Source of the DNA: Euglena gracilis | Taxonomy: Eukaryota; Euglenida; Euglenophyceae; Euglenales | Direction of reading: 5' to 3' | DNA: 64,000 nucleotides | Assembly: GCA_039621445.1 (NCBI GenBank) | Contig: CP154955.1 | Coordinates: forward strand, 21,937,823 to 22,001,822 | Shown here: piece after piece, positions 50,199 to 60,470 of the stretch | Numbering within the stretch: position 1 is the stretch's first letter | How the letters are laid out: the number at the start of each line of letters is the position of its first letter | The notes under the pieces: model-generated | The model's database searches: none | Told to the model about the DNA's origin: nothing | What the model saw: the letters and a program-made list of their open reading frames with translations, nothing else | Translations under genes and position numbers: made by a program

Positions 50199-51707
50199 TT
50201 GTCATGTGGACAGTTATTTAACAAAGTGGGAGGCAAAAATACCTATAAAACCTTGCTGTATCATTGTCAAGAACTGCAGATCAATTTGCAGGTGGTTTGG
50301 GTTCCCACAAAGGAACAGTTGGCAGACTCCTTGACCAAGCAAAAGGACCCAGGGGATTACACCCTCAACTTAAACATCTTTCACCACATTCTGCAGTTTT
50401 TCAGAAAAAACATAATCCCAGAGGTGGACATGTTTTGCACACCCAGCAACAAAAAATTCCCCCAATTTGTTTGTCGATACCCCCACCAAGGGGCTTTGCT
50501 GGTGGATGCCTTAAAGGCAGATTTGAGGGGACTCCCCCCAGTTTATGCAAACCCCCTGGAGCATCATTCCCCAATGGGTTCAGAGATTAATGTTAAACCC
50601 AGACCTGATTTGTCTGTTGATCGTGCCCCACTGGGCTTCAACATCATGGTGGCGCCAATTAATGGCAATCAGACAGACAGGCAGCAAAGTTTTGCTGGTA
50701 CCCCCCCAGTGGGGTCTATTCACCAACTGCTGGGGGGAGGAAATGCCCCCCCCAAGGTGGAACTTGGCCTGCTTGATTGTGTCAGGCAAATATTACAATC
50801 CCAGGAAGTTTCGATGCCCAGTATCGACACTTACATAAAAAATCTGGGAAATGTCAAGAGATATGACTCAGCCTTCAGGGCCTTGGTGGGCCACTTGTTG
50901 CACAAAGGGGTGCCCCTGCAGGACTGCACAGTCCACCACATGGCTGAGGCCATCCTTGGTTTGGCTGTTCACAGCCTTAACACTGCAAGAAATGCATATG
51001 CAGCAGCCCTGTTACTCCCAGGGTTTGGGTCATTGAGGTTTTTCCCTCTTTTGTCTCCATTGAAAAGGAAATGGAATTCCAATGTCTGCAAGTATGCCCA
51101 TTTTTGGGACCCCACTGAATTGCTAGACAGCATCATCAGAAATTCAAAGCCCCTCTCAGAAATGTCTGTGAAAGAGCTCAGAAACAGACTCATCATTTGT
51201 TGGAGGCTTCTGGCCCTCCACAGGGGGGTTGATCTAGCCAGAACCCAGCGAAAAATCAGTTTTGTGGGAGACAAAATTTTCATTCTGTTGCAAAGGAAAG
51301 GGTGGCAATTCCCAAGATGGGAGGAAGTTTTGAATTTGCCACACACCCCCCTCATCAGCCCCTGGCATTTGTTGAAAGAGTATGTGGAAAGGACAGCCCA
51401 CATGGTTGGGCACAAAAATAATTTGTTATGGTCTTTGGATGGTAAAAGACCTTTGACATCAGAAAGGGTGAATTCCCTAACCAGAGAAATTCTGCAAGAG
51501 GGGGGGGTGGACACCACCCACTGGAAACCCCACAGCACCAGAGGGGCTGGGGTTTTATGGTGGAAGAATGCGGGTTTACAAGTGGAAGAAGTCCAGCAGC
51601 TGGGTCAGTGGAAAACTTTTGGGGCCTTCCAAGCTCATTATTTGAGACTTGGTGTCGTTTCAAAAATTCAAAAAATTATGGCCCAAAGGGGAGTGCACAG
51701 TACCTGA
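50199..51707 (+). CDS. DIRS tyrosine recombinase with RNase H C-terminal tail
   Basis: 502 codons ending in TGA at the start of the internal complementary region. The first 130 residues are the end of RNase H and connection (VVWVPTKEQLADSLTKQ, IIPEVDMF). The rest is a tyrosine recombinase: N-terminal core-binding part (STDTYIKNLG-like, RALVGHLLHKGV), then the catalytic domain with Arg in LALHRGVDLAR (about 340), HSTRGAGV (His-x-x-Arg, about 444), Trp in LGQWKTF (about 468) and the Tyr in AHYLRL (about 480). All catalytic positions are present, so the protein could be active in integrating circular cDNA. DIRS elements use this in place of an integrase. Confidence 0.5.
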   Translation: MSCGQLFNKVGGKNTYKTLLYHCQELQINLQVVWVPTKEQLADSLTKQKDPGDYTLNLNIFHHILQFFRKNIIPEVDMFCTPSNKKFPQFVCRYPHQGALLVDALKADLRGLPPVYANPLEHHSPMGSEINVKPRPDLSVDRAPLGFNIMVAPINGNQTDRQQSFAGTPPVGSIHQLLGGGNAPPKVELGLLDCVRQILQSQEVSMPSIDTYIKNLGNVKRYDSAFRALVGHLLHKGVPLQDCTVHHMAEAILGLAVHSLNTARNAYAAALLLPGFGSLRFFPLLSPLKRKWNSNVCKYAHFWDPTELLDSIIRNSKPLSEMSVKELRNRLIICWRLLALHRGVDLARTQRKISFVGDKIFILLQRKGWQFPRWEEVLNLPHTPLISPWHLLKEYVERTAHMVGHKNNLLWSLDGKRPLTSERVNSLTREILQEGGVDTTHWKPHSTRGAGVLWWKNAGLQVEEVQQLGQWKTFGAFQAHYLRLGVVSKIQKIMAQRGVHST

Positions 51708-51803
51708 CCATCTCGCAGTGCGGAGCCCGAATGGTCTCGGACTCCCACGACAGAGGAAGGGGGAGGAAGGGACCACGAGGGCGAAGCACAAGAAGATGGT
51801 GAG
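51707..51803 (+). repeat. Internal complementary region of DIRS
   Basis: 51,707-51,736 is the reverse complement of the extreme left end. 51,737-51,803 is the reverse complement of the extreme right end. Together they template the left-right junction of the circle. It starts at the recombinase stop codon. Confidence 0.5.
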
Positions 51804-52028
51804 CCCAACCCCCCCACCCAAAAAATCAGCAGAAAAAGAAAAACATCACAACCAGAAAGGGGACCCCCGACCAAGCAGCCCCAACCACCCACCCAGAAAC
51901 ACACCAGAAAAAGAAAACCATCCCCATCGAGGGGGGGGCCCCCCACCAAGCAACCATGGGAGAGGGGGGGGGGGGGCGGGGCCACGACGGTTCCACTTCG
52001 CCAAGGTGTCGGACGAGGCCTCATCATC

Positions 52029-52127
52029 GCCAACTCCGGCAACAAAGGCGCAGTAAGAAGCACCCCCCGCGCACGCACACACACACCAGAACAAAACAGC
52101 CGGCAAGGAAAGCAAGACCTCACCGTC
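52029..52127 (-). repeat. Right inverted terminal repeat of DIRS
   Basis: Inverted partner of 47,653-47,751, followed by a unique right extension (52,128-52,185). Confidence 0.5.
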
Positions 52128-52185
52128 TTCTTGTGCTTCGCCCTCGTGGTCCCTTCCTCCCCCTTCCTCTGTCGTGGGAGTCCGA

Positions 52186-52360
52186 TATCAACGACTTCGT
52201 GCCCAAGGTGCCTTAGAAAATGCCCTGGCCCCCCTAATTTCAATGCGCAATCGGGCCTCACAAGGGCAAAGTGCGGAGCCCGAGGTGTCTCGCACTCCCT
52301 CGCGGCATACCGACACGGGAGGGGGTGACTCCGTGGGCGACGCACAAAGACCAGCCCAAG
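52186..52360 (+). mobile_element. Terminal region of the older DIRS
   Basis: AAGTGCGGAGCCCGAGGTGT then CTCGCACTCCCTCGCGG and GGGCGACGCACAAAGACC parallel the internal complementary region at 51,715-51,795. It continues the older DIRS that ends at 47,629. Confidence 0.5.
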
Positions 52361-54047
52361 AAAATGGCCATTTTCGGGCCCCCAATGCCTTCGGTGCTGG
52401 GGGCACCATAAAACCCCGGGGTGCCCTGCCCCTCTGCCTGCCCACAGCAAAAAAGTGAAGTATCGAGCATGTGCCCGGCCCCTTTCTCTCCAGAGTTATG
52501 AGGGAACAAAATTTAATTCACTTCACTTCTTCCGGAAAACTGATTGATCAGAGCGACCTGCCAGCATTCGCATGATGAAAGCTTCGTCATGGTGCAGGAG
52601 CAACCAGGGCATCACAAGTATGATGGAAAAAACCACGGTTTCACTGCATTGAGAACGAGTAATGTTACACCAGCTTAACACTCCCTCAGCTTCCCTGCTG
52701 CTGATCAGGGAACCTGATCTGGGTGAAGGTGCAGCGCCGGAAACAAAACAGTGGAATTGGACAAAAAGAGAAGACCGCTCGAAATGTCCACTCACAGAAT
52801 AAGGCAGGGATGGTGTTCAGAAGTACACCTGAGCACCAGAGGCATCGCCTCAGCGCCTCAAAGCAGGGGGGCGGCCAAGGCTGGTAATAAGCGGTGGCCA
52901 ATGGTTGTGAAACGGAGGGTTAGCAATGGGCACCCTCAAGGACTTGGTGCAGATGTCTCAATTTAATTTAGGGGACAAGTCCTGAACTAAGGCTGGAAAG
53001 GCAGTGACAACTGAGCATTTTTTGGTTTTTCTTGGCAATTTTCAAAACTCAGGACTTCATTTTTGGGTTTGTTGCTGGAGACCTCCCTGGAAGGTTTCTT
53101 ATTTTCCTCCTTGGATGGTTGAAATTTTTCTTGGCCATCCTCGGGAATGTTTTTCTTTTTCAGGAATGTTTTTCCCGAAACAGGAAAACTCATCTCATTG
53201 TTTTGCACCACCTGTGTGTGAATTGGTGTTTGGTAGGATTTTTTTTGCTCTCAAAAAAGGCAAAAACATCAGAATTTTCATCACTTCTGGCCTAAAAGGG
53301 GTTTCGGGGTGTTTTAAAGAAATTTTCCACCATTCTTAGTTGGGGGGGTAGAGATCGGCAGGAACTGGGCTGATTTTAAACACTGACAACTTCCAAAACC
53401 TGCCGTCCGTTGGAAAAGGGTGGGCTCCTTTTGCAAAACAAACAAAAGAGAAAGAAATGCCCTGTCCATTTTGCATCACGGTGGGCAAAAAATGTCATCT
53501 CCAAATTTCTGGTTTCAACACATTTCCAACGTGGTGCTGCCTGGAGGGTGGACAAGGTGTTGGGAGCGAAGTATGCCAGTCAGGATTCAGCGCAGAGGGG
53601 GGTCAGGGATATGGTACAACTTATACGCCAACAATAAGATGGATACAGGGGGAGAGGACAGACCATACCGCTTCCTTTCCCACCCCCCCCCCCCCCAGGG
53701 ACCACATTGGCTGACCCCGGGAGGGGATTTTCCGGGAGGGGGGTTGCTTCCACTTTCCAAAAAAACATGTCAGCCACTTTGAAAACCAATCACCCACTTC
53801 ATACCCGGGGGAGGGGCGGTCGGTCACTCCAGCCAAAAATGGCTCAAAATCAATGGATTTTGGCCAAAAGCCAAAAATTTTCCACCTCCTTGGCGCTGGG
53901 TGGGTAACCCCTCCCTCCGGGGTCAAAAACCAGTCAGTCAGGAAAATAGCAGTCAATCACCCCCCAGAGGACAGAAATTAAGAAATGGTATGGGCGAGAC
54001 GCTGCGGGGGGGGGGTGCACCGGAGGTTGGGAGGGTGGGACGAAAGG
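52361..54047. other. Intergenic, nothing recognised
   Basis: Mixed-composition sequence with a C-run block near 53,685-53,750. No coding or RNA gene signal. Confidence 0.5.
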
Positions 54048-54541
54048 CTATGCTGGGCTGAGGGCAACAGGGGGTTGGAGGGCTGGCCGGGTCGGGCGGC
54101 GCCGCAACACAGACCGCAGCACGGCCCGCACCATGTCCCGCGTCACCCCGACGCTGACCCGGAGCACGGCCTGCAGCAGCAGGCTGGTCAGCAACGCGCC
54201 CAGCACGGCCAGCGCGGCGTTGCCCCGGAGGCCGCCCCGCACCAAGCGCCGCAGGTGGGACTTCACAAGCAGCTGGATGACCTGGGGGTAGTTTGAATCC
54301 CATCAAATTGTGGTCGGAACTCCTAAAAAGCTTCTTCTTTCCCAGCCCAGACCTTTTCCAACCCCGACCAGAGGGATTGTTTGTGCTACGGCATGCCTGC
54401 CCATTCCCCCCCCCCCATTCAGCTCCCCCCATTGGTGGAGGGGGACAATTTTGATTCCTGGCTTTGGGCGGACCAGGAAAAATTCCCCTGCTGATGGCTA
54501 CTTCAGGCCCGGCCATCTTTTCTGGGGTGTGGGCAAGAGCA

Positions 54542-54617
<76 letters not shown>

Positions 54618-54635
54618 GCGCGCGCGCGCGCGCGC

Positions 54636-54696
<61 letters not shown>

Positions 54697-56366
54697 CACA
54701 CCCACCACCCCCCCCACCTCACCCCATCCCCCAGGACCCCATCCCCCCCCGCCTGTACACCAAGGGGGGTGACCTTCCTTAAATAAAAAAAACCTGGTCG
54801 GAACCCAAACATGCGTTGCAATTCCTGTTTCAGGCAGCGGAGGCACCTTCTGCTTGCGATGGGCCTGCTGCTCCTGGATCTTCAGCCCCTCCGGACTGAC
54901 GTACCACTCCCGGGCCGTCAGGGTTGGGTCATCCTCCGCCGCCTCCGCGACAGGCGGGGTGGGGGCCGGGGGAAGAGCTCTCCGGAGGAAGGTCCGCGGT
55001 TTGAAGAGGTACGCGCGAAGCACGTCGGTGGTGATGTTGGCGCACAGCTGGCACATTGCCTGCAGCGATGCGGAGCGGAACCAGTCCATGAATACTACGA
55101 CTCCCCGAAAAAAATAAGCGCCCCTGCTTGTGCATGAGCTGCTAGTGGTGAGCCTTGGTTTCAGGGTTTCAAAATTGAAAGAGCAATGTTCGGCTGAAAG
55201 CATGGACGGCCGTTGGAATAGAAATGAAAAGAAAGAGCCCGACACAATTCCAATCCCACCTATCCAAGACAAGGAGATGAACATATCCTTCAAAGTGTCA
55301 TTCAGGAAGCACCGGGTTTGTCAGAAATGTGGAGGGTGAAAACGTCAGGAGGTGAATATGCTTGTTGAATCCCCCCCGTCTGTCTTGGGACGGGGAGGAA
55401 CCTTGTGCTGTGCAATCTCGAAGATGGTCTTCGCCGTGTCAACGTCGTGGACCATCCGGCGCACAGCGCGGCCTTCAGGGGCCCCCAGCAGGCCGCTGAG
55501 GGCCAAAGCCCCTCTCTCTGCGATGGGGGGAAAGAGAGGCATTGGTCAACTTCTTGGTGCTCTGAGGTTGACACAAAAGCGGTAAGACTCCAACCATTGC
55601 TGATAAATCGCACTTTGAGCCAGATGTTTCCCTGTGACCAAAATATTTTGCAATTTTTTCCCATTCTTGCGGAAAACAAAGATTGATTCCGGATTCTTCC
55701 AGAATCAATATGTTCCCAGAAATACAAAAACCATTCTCATTTTGGTTCACTCACATCACAAACAGCGGATAAAAATAAAAATGGTGCAAATCAAATCATT
55801 ACCGACACTCACAATAGAAAATGGGGTGGGGGGCAATACATTCATGGGACTGAGAGAAATGAAAAAAATAAAATTAAAAAATGAGCTTCCAAATTATCCA
55901 GTGTCTTCTCCTTTCCCTCCAATTTCAAAACTTGAATTAATCTGAAGATATCAAAATTTGACTGGAAATGCATTGCATCTTTCAGCACCTCATTGCCAAA
56001 GCTGTTGAAACCACCAGAAAAAAGTATAAACCTGCCATAATGTGCGATGCGCTGTCGGCCTCCAACGTATCAGGCCCGCTCTCCGCGGCAACAATGAGCG
56101 GCTCGATGCGATCCCACTGTAATCCTCCTTGGGCCGTAAACCAAGCGTTGCGCAGAGCCTGGGACAGAAGTCAAATATTGACCAACCCTCTGAGCCATGT
56201 TGTAGCGGCCATCCAAACAAATCCGAATCAGTCTCTGTGGCTCACTCCTGCACAACGTGAGATGCACGCAGAAGCGAGCACACCCCCGGGATAATTGCAA
56301 ACCTTTGCAGATTCACTGCCTTCAAAGCTTTTCCAAGGAATTCTGCTGTGTGCAGATGGTGAATGC

Positions 56367-56405
<39 letters not shown>

Positions 56406-56709
56406 GCACGCACGCACGCACACACGCACGCACGCACGCACGCATGCACGCACGCACACAAGCAACAAAAACTGGACAAAATGCGGGTGGTGTGTTCAGA
56501 CCTGGATCCCGGCCGGCGTGGAGGGGGACATGGCGCGCCGCACGGCGTACGGAAGGGAGGCCTGGTAGATGTTGAAATTGGGGTCCGCCGTGGCCGCCAT
56601 GCCCTCCAGCGTCAGGAACGTGCGGCACAGCAGGATGATGTACGGCGGGGTCAGCAGCCGGTACCGGGTGCTGAGGTCCGCCAACCCCACCGCCGGTGGC
56701 CGGCTGGCC
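54048..56709 (-). CDS. ABC1/UbiB-family (ADCK-like) protein, C-terminal exons
   Basis: Five exons on the minus strand, in order: 56,709-56,502 (RYRLLTPPYIILLCRTFLTL, EGMAATADPNFNIYQASLPY, AVRRAMSPSTP), 56,158-56,032 (ALRNAWFTAQGGLQWDRIEP), 55,517-55,402 (ERGALALSGLLGAPEGRAV), about 55,062-54,846 (QAMCQLCANITTDVLRAYLF), and 54,281-54,048 (VIQLLVKSHLRRLVRGGLRG, with a hydrophobic segment LAVLGALLTSLLLQAVLRVS) ending in TAG. All visible introns are GT-AG. The LEGMAATADPNF block is characteristic of the region after the kinase-like core in plastid/mitochondrial ABC1 kinases of algae and plants, which act in prenyl-lipid and quinone metabolism. The kinase core itself is not found upstream within the window, so the gene is either split by a long intron or truncated. 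Exon edges are from splice consensus. Confidence 0.5.
54543..54697. repeat. (CA)n(CG)n(CACG)n microsatellite in an ABC1 intron
   Basis: About 70 bp of CA, then GCGC, then ACGC repeats; alternating purine-pyrimidine throughout. It produces false long ORFs reading VCVC and THTH. Confidence 0.5.
56367..56459. repeat. (CA)n(CGCA)n microsatellite in another ABC1 intron
   Basis: Same composition as 54,543-54,697. Confidence 0.5.
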
Positions 56710-56769
56710 CTGTCCACACCCGACACCGGCGGTGCCCAGATCACTACTGCATTCCTCTGAACCAGGCAG

Positions 56770-56891
56770 AGTCTGACTGGGTGGGTCGCTGGGGGGCTCT
56801 CTGGGTCTACCCCAGCTACGTGGGCCAAATCCATCCCAATTGGATCACAAACGGTGCACTCCTTGACCTCGCCATTCTTCGCAACAATCAG
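56770..56891 (+). CDS. Possible single exon of a serine-protease-like gene
   Basis: Between an acceptor (CCAGGCAG) and a strong donor (CAG then GTAAAG) lies WVGRWGALWVYPSYVGQIHP, then NWITNGALLDLAILRNNQ. HPNW...DLAIL resembles the region around the catalytic Asp in trypsin-like proteases. No neighbouring exon is identified, so the call is weak. It lies antisense and just upstream of the recognised ABC1 exons. Confidence 0.5.
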
Positions 56892-57950
56892 GTAAAGGAT
56901 CGCCGACCTCCAGCCGGTGTAGAGCGCTCGTTTTTGAAGCCCCAACGCAACATTTTTCTGCCCAAAATGACCACAAAATGACGTTTTTTGTGTCTCCAGT
57001 TTCCCGAACGATGTTGTTTTTGCCCAGCCTTCACTCCAGGTGGTCCGTGAGGGGGTACCGGCGGGGTGGGGGGTAGGCGCGATGGGCTCTGGGGAGAGGG
57101 GTACATTCGGGATACTCCCCTTCCCACTTAGGATTTTTTCCCCGGGGACCGAAGGCCCTCCTTTTTGGGGAGTGGTTGGAGGGGGGAGTCCGGCTTGGCG
57201 TCCCTTCCGGCAGTGGGGGGGGTTTAGGAAAAGGCCTGGTTGCCTTCCCTTAGGCTTCTTGTACCCAGGCACCAACACCTTTTGGGATTGTACTGCTCCT
57301 CCTGCGCCAGCAGATAACCAATCTTTTGTAATCCTTTGCTTGCTCCGCCCTTTGGATTTTTGAACTTCTTGAACTTTTGCACTTTCTTGGCTCCAGCGCC
57401 TTTCTTTGAATTCCCTTGAATTTCCTTGAAAATTGATATAATTTGACCTTGGTCCTGATTCAGAAGGCACAATCTTGAATTGAAACCATAGGTAAAGAAG
57501 AGGGAGCCTGCAGTGAAAGCATTAGAACAGTTAGAGTGCGGTTTGTGTAATTTTCATGCTGAATTAGCACAGTGGTTCGCTATATACAACAGCAGGCTGT
57601 AATAGTGGCAACGGAAGGTGCAGTGGCCGGTCCGCCAACTCTCCCCTTCCTCGGCCTTGCCTCCGGCTGCCGGGCCTGGCCGCTGCCTCTCTCGCCCCCC
57701 TGCCACAGGAGCCTGGCCGGGGCTCCCCGGTCCTTCGTTGCGCCGCTGCCTGGCGTGCCTGCTGCGGGTGGGCTCCTGTGGTCCGGGTGGGGGTGGACGC
57801 CAGCCAATCCCTGGCCGTGCTCCGCAGGCTTTCGGTGGGCGTCGCTGCTGACGTCGTCCGGCCTTGCGGGCTGGCCTCAGGAATTGGCTGGGCTCGGGCT
57901 TTGGCTCTCCTTGGCTCTCCTTGGTGGGTGGTCTTGTGTGGGTTCGGTTG
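56892..57950. other. No feature recognised
   Basis: Mixed sequence. From about 57,620 it becomes GC-rich with open frames on both strands that I regard as compositional. Confidence 0.5.
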
Positions 57951-59470
57951 CCCCCCCTTTTGGGGCTGGCGGTCCCCCTGGCCGCTTTTCGCCCCCCCCC
58001 CCTTGGGGTCTGGGCGGCCCCCCTGGGCCGCTTTACGGCGCCCCCCCTTGGGGTCCTGAGTGGCCCCCCTGGGCTGCTTTTTTTTGGTTCCCCCCCCCCT
58101 GGGTCGTGGGCGGCCCCCCTGGGCCGCTCTTCGGTTCCCCCTCCCGGGGTCTGGGCGGCCCCTGGCCGCTTCTTTTTTTTTGCCGGCCCCCCAGGCCCGT
58201 GCGTGCCCCCCCCCCCGGGTGATCTTGGGCGTCCCCCCTGGGCCGTTCTTCGGCCCCCCCCCCCCCCTGGGTCTGGGCGCCCCCCCGGGCCCGCTTTTTT
58301 GGTTCCCCCCCCCCCGGGTCGTGGTCGGCCCCCTGGCCTTTTTTTTGCCGGCCCCCTGGGCCGTGCGTGCCCCCCCCCGGGTGGTCTTGGGCGGCCCCCC
58401 CTGGGCTGCTTTTCGGCGCCCCACCCCCGGGGTCTGGGCGGCCCCCCCGGGCCGCTTTTCGGCGCCTCCCCCCGGGTCTGGTGGCCCCCATGGGCCGTTC
58501 TTCAGCGCCCCCCTCCTCCCCCCCAGGAGTCTGGGCGGCCCCCCCTGGGCTGCTTTTCGGCGCCACCCCCCCTGTCGGGTCGCGGGAGGCTCCTCCTGGG
58601 CCGCTCTTGGGTCCCCACCCCTTGGGGTCCTGGGTGGCCCCCCTGGGCCGCTTTTTTTGCCCCCCCCCCCTGGGTTGTTGGCCGCCCCCCCGGGGTCTGT
58701 CTGGGCGGCCCCCTGGCCGCCTTTTATTTTGCCGGCCCCCCTGGGCCGTGCGTGCCCCCACGGGTGGTCTTGGGCGGCCCCTCTGGGCCGTTCTTCGGCG
58801 CCCCCTCCCTGGGTCTGGGCGGCCCCCCTGGGCCGCGTTTTTTGGTTCCCTTCCCCCTGGGTCGTGGGCGGCCCCCCCGGGCCACTTTTTTGGTTCCCCC
58901 CCCCGGGGGTCTGGGCGCGGCCCCCTGGCCACCTTTTTTTTTGCCGGCCCCCTGGGCCGTGCGTGCCCCCCCGCCGGGGTGGTCTTGGGCGGCCCCCCCT
59001 GGGCCGCGTTTCGGCCCCCCCCCTGGGGTTTGGGCGGCCCCCCTGGGCCGCTTTTCGGGGCCCCCCTCCCCCCCCCCGGGTCTGGTGGCCCCCCTGGGCC
59101 GTTCTTCGGCGCCCCCCCCCCCCTGGGGTCTGGGCGTCCCCCCCCCCCCTGGGCCGCTTTTTGGGCCCCCCCCCCCCCCGGGTCTGGTGGCCCTCCTGGG
59201 CCGTTCTTCGGCGCCGCCCCCCCCCCTGGGGTCTGGGCGGCATTACTACCCCTGGGCCGCTTTTCGGCGCCCCCCCCCCTGGGCCGCTTTTCGGCACGCC
59301 CCCCCCTGTCGTGTTGCGGGCGGCCCCCCCTGGGCCGCTCTTGGGTCCCCCCCGTGGTCTGGGCGCGGCCCCCTGGCCGCCTTTGTTTTTTGTGCCGGCC
59401 CCCCTGGGTGGTCTTGGGCTGCACCCCCCTGGGCCGCTCCTGGGTGCCCCCGGTCCGGATCCTTTGGTCT
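57950..59470. repeat. GC-rich minisatellite
   Basis: About 1.5 kb of imperfect units built on GGTCTGGGCGGCCCCCCTGG and GCCGCTTTTCGGCGCCCCCC (roughly 50-75 bp each) with variable C runs. It opens very long frames on both strands (Pro/Gly/Arg-rich), which are not genes. Confidence 0.5.
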
Positions 59471-59989
59471 TCCCTGGGTCCCCTCTGGGCCCTCTTTGCC
59501 CCCGGGGTCGGTTGGGTTTCCCCCCTTGGGTCCCCTTTCTTTCTCCTTTCCTTTCCTTCTTTGCTCGTCTCTCCCCGGGGCTTTCGCCTCCGTGCTTCGT
59601 CGCTCTCCTCTCCTGTCCTTTCTCTCTCTCCTCTCTGGGCTCTCTCCGGTCTCCCTTCTCCTGGCTCGGCCTCGGACGGGCTCACCGTGGCTCAGCCTTG
59701 GTTGGGGAAGAGACGGGAGGGGTGCCACCAGGTCCAGTATCCATCAGGTCAGTAGGGGTGAGCCAGCTGCCGCCGACGTCACAGCATGTCCTCACGACGA
59801 CAGCACAGCATGATCATCTGCTCAGCTCCTTCGCGTGCGTTGCCAGCCGACTGTCCTGAACGTCGAAGGCGAGGGGAAGATACAGAAAGATGAACCACCA
59901 TGGAGAAAATCCCAGTTTGGCGCAGTTTGGCGCCAGGCCTGTTGCATTTCCCCATGGGGTGTGGGTAGGGGGCAGGGGTGGCCTCCATG

Positions 59990-60470
59990 TTGGGAAGGAA
60001 GGGTCGGGTCGCTTGTTCATGTCCACGTGCCAGGCATCCAGGTCCGCCACCAGCGCTGCCTTCAGCTTCTCGAACGCCTCCAGCTCGGTCGCAGACCACC
60101 CGATGGGGTGCTTGCTGCCCGCCCGGGACAAATTCTGTGGCAGCTTCAGCTTCTCCTGCAGGGGGGCAACCAGCTCCGAGTACATACGTACATACCCCGA
60201 ATAATAATTGCAGAGGCCGAGAAAGGCGCGCAAACTCGTCACATTGGCCGGGGGTTGCCACCGCTTCACCGCCGCCAGCTTGCCGCTCGCGGGCATGCGC
60301 TTGCCATCCCCAGCACGTGCCCCACGAACTCCGCCCTCTTGCGGAACAACTGTGCCTTCTTCTTGTCCGCCACCCACCGATCCGCCTCCAGCGCCTGCAG
60401 GGTCTCGCGCAAATCCCCGGCGTGCCGCCTGATCAGCTCCTCGTCGCTCGACCAGCGCCAAGTACTCCAC
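59990..60470 (-). pseudogene. Ty3/gypsy relic 2: RT thumb and RNase H connection
   Basis: Minus strand, two frames: DEELIRRHAGDLRETLQALE and DKKKAQLFRKRAEFVGHVLG (about 60,460-60,300), then SLRAFLGLCNYYSGYVRMYS, ELVAPLQEKL and ATELEAFEKLKAALVAD (60,240-60,010). These are the RT thumb (FLG.NYY) and the start of the RNase H region. The RT palm is absent: the sequence joins directly to a methyltransferase fragment, so an internal deletion has occurred. Confidence 0.5.

Larger units (their letters stand above)
47630..52185 (+). mobile_element. DIRS retrotransposon with complete termini
   Basis: Inverted terminal repeats 47,653-47,751 and 52,029-52,127 (about 99 bp, few mismatches). An internal complementary region at 51,707-51,803 fuses the complement of the left end (47,630-47,659) to the complement of the right end (52,119-52,185). 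This is the DIRS signature of a circular intermediate integrated by a tyrosine recombinase. It lies inside the recombinase gene of an older DIRS copy. The RT/RNase H part is broken, so this copy is not autonomous. Confidence 0.5.

Noticed and set aside
53953-55293. Single 446-codon ORF on the minus strand
   Set aside because: It runs through a CA/CG microsatellite and mixes true ABC1 exons with intron sequence in the wrong frame.
57564-59859. Open frames of 460-650 codons on both strands
   Set aside because: They are Pro/Gly/Arg-rich in all frames and follow the GC-rich minisatellite; no domain or codon periodicity.
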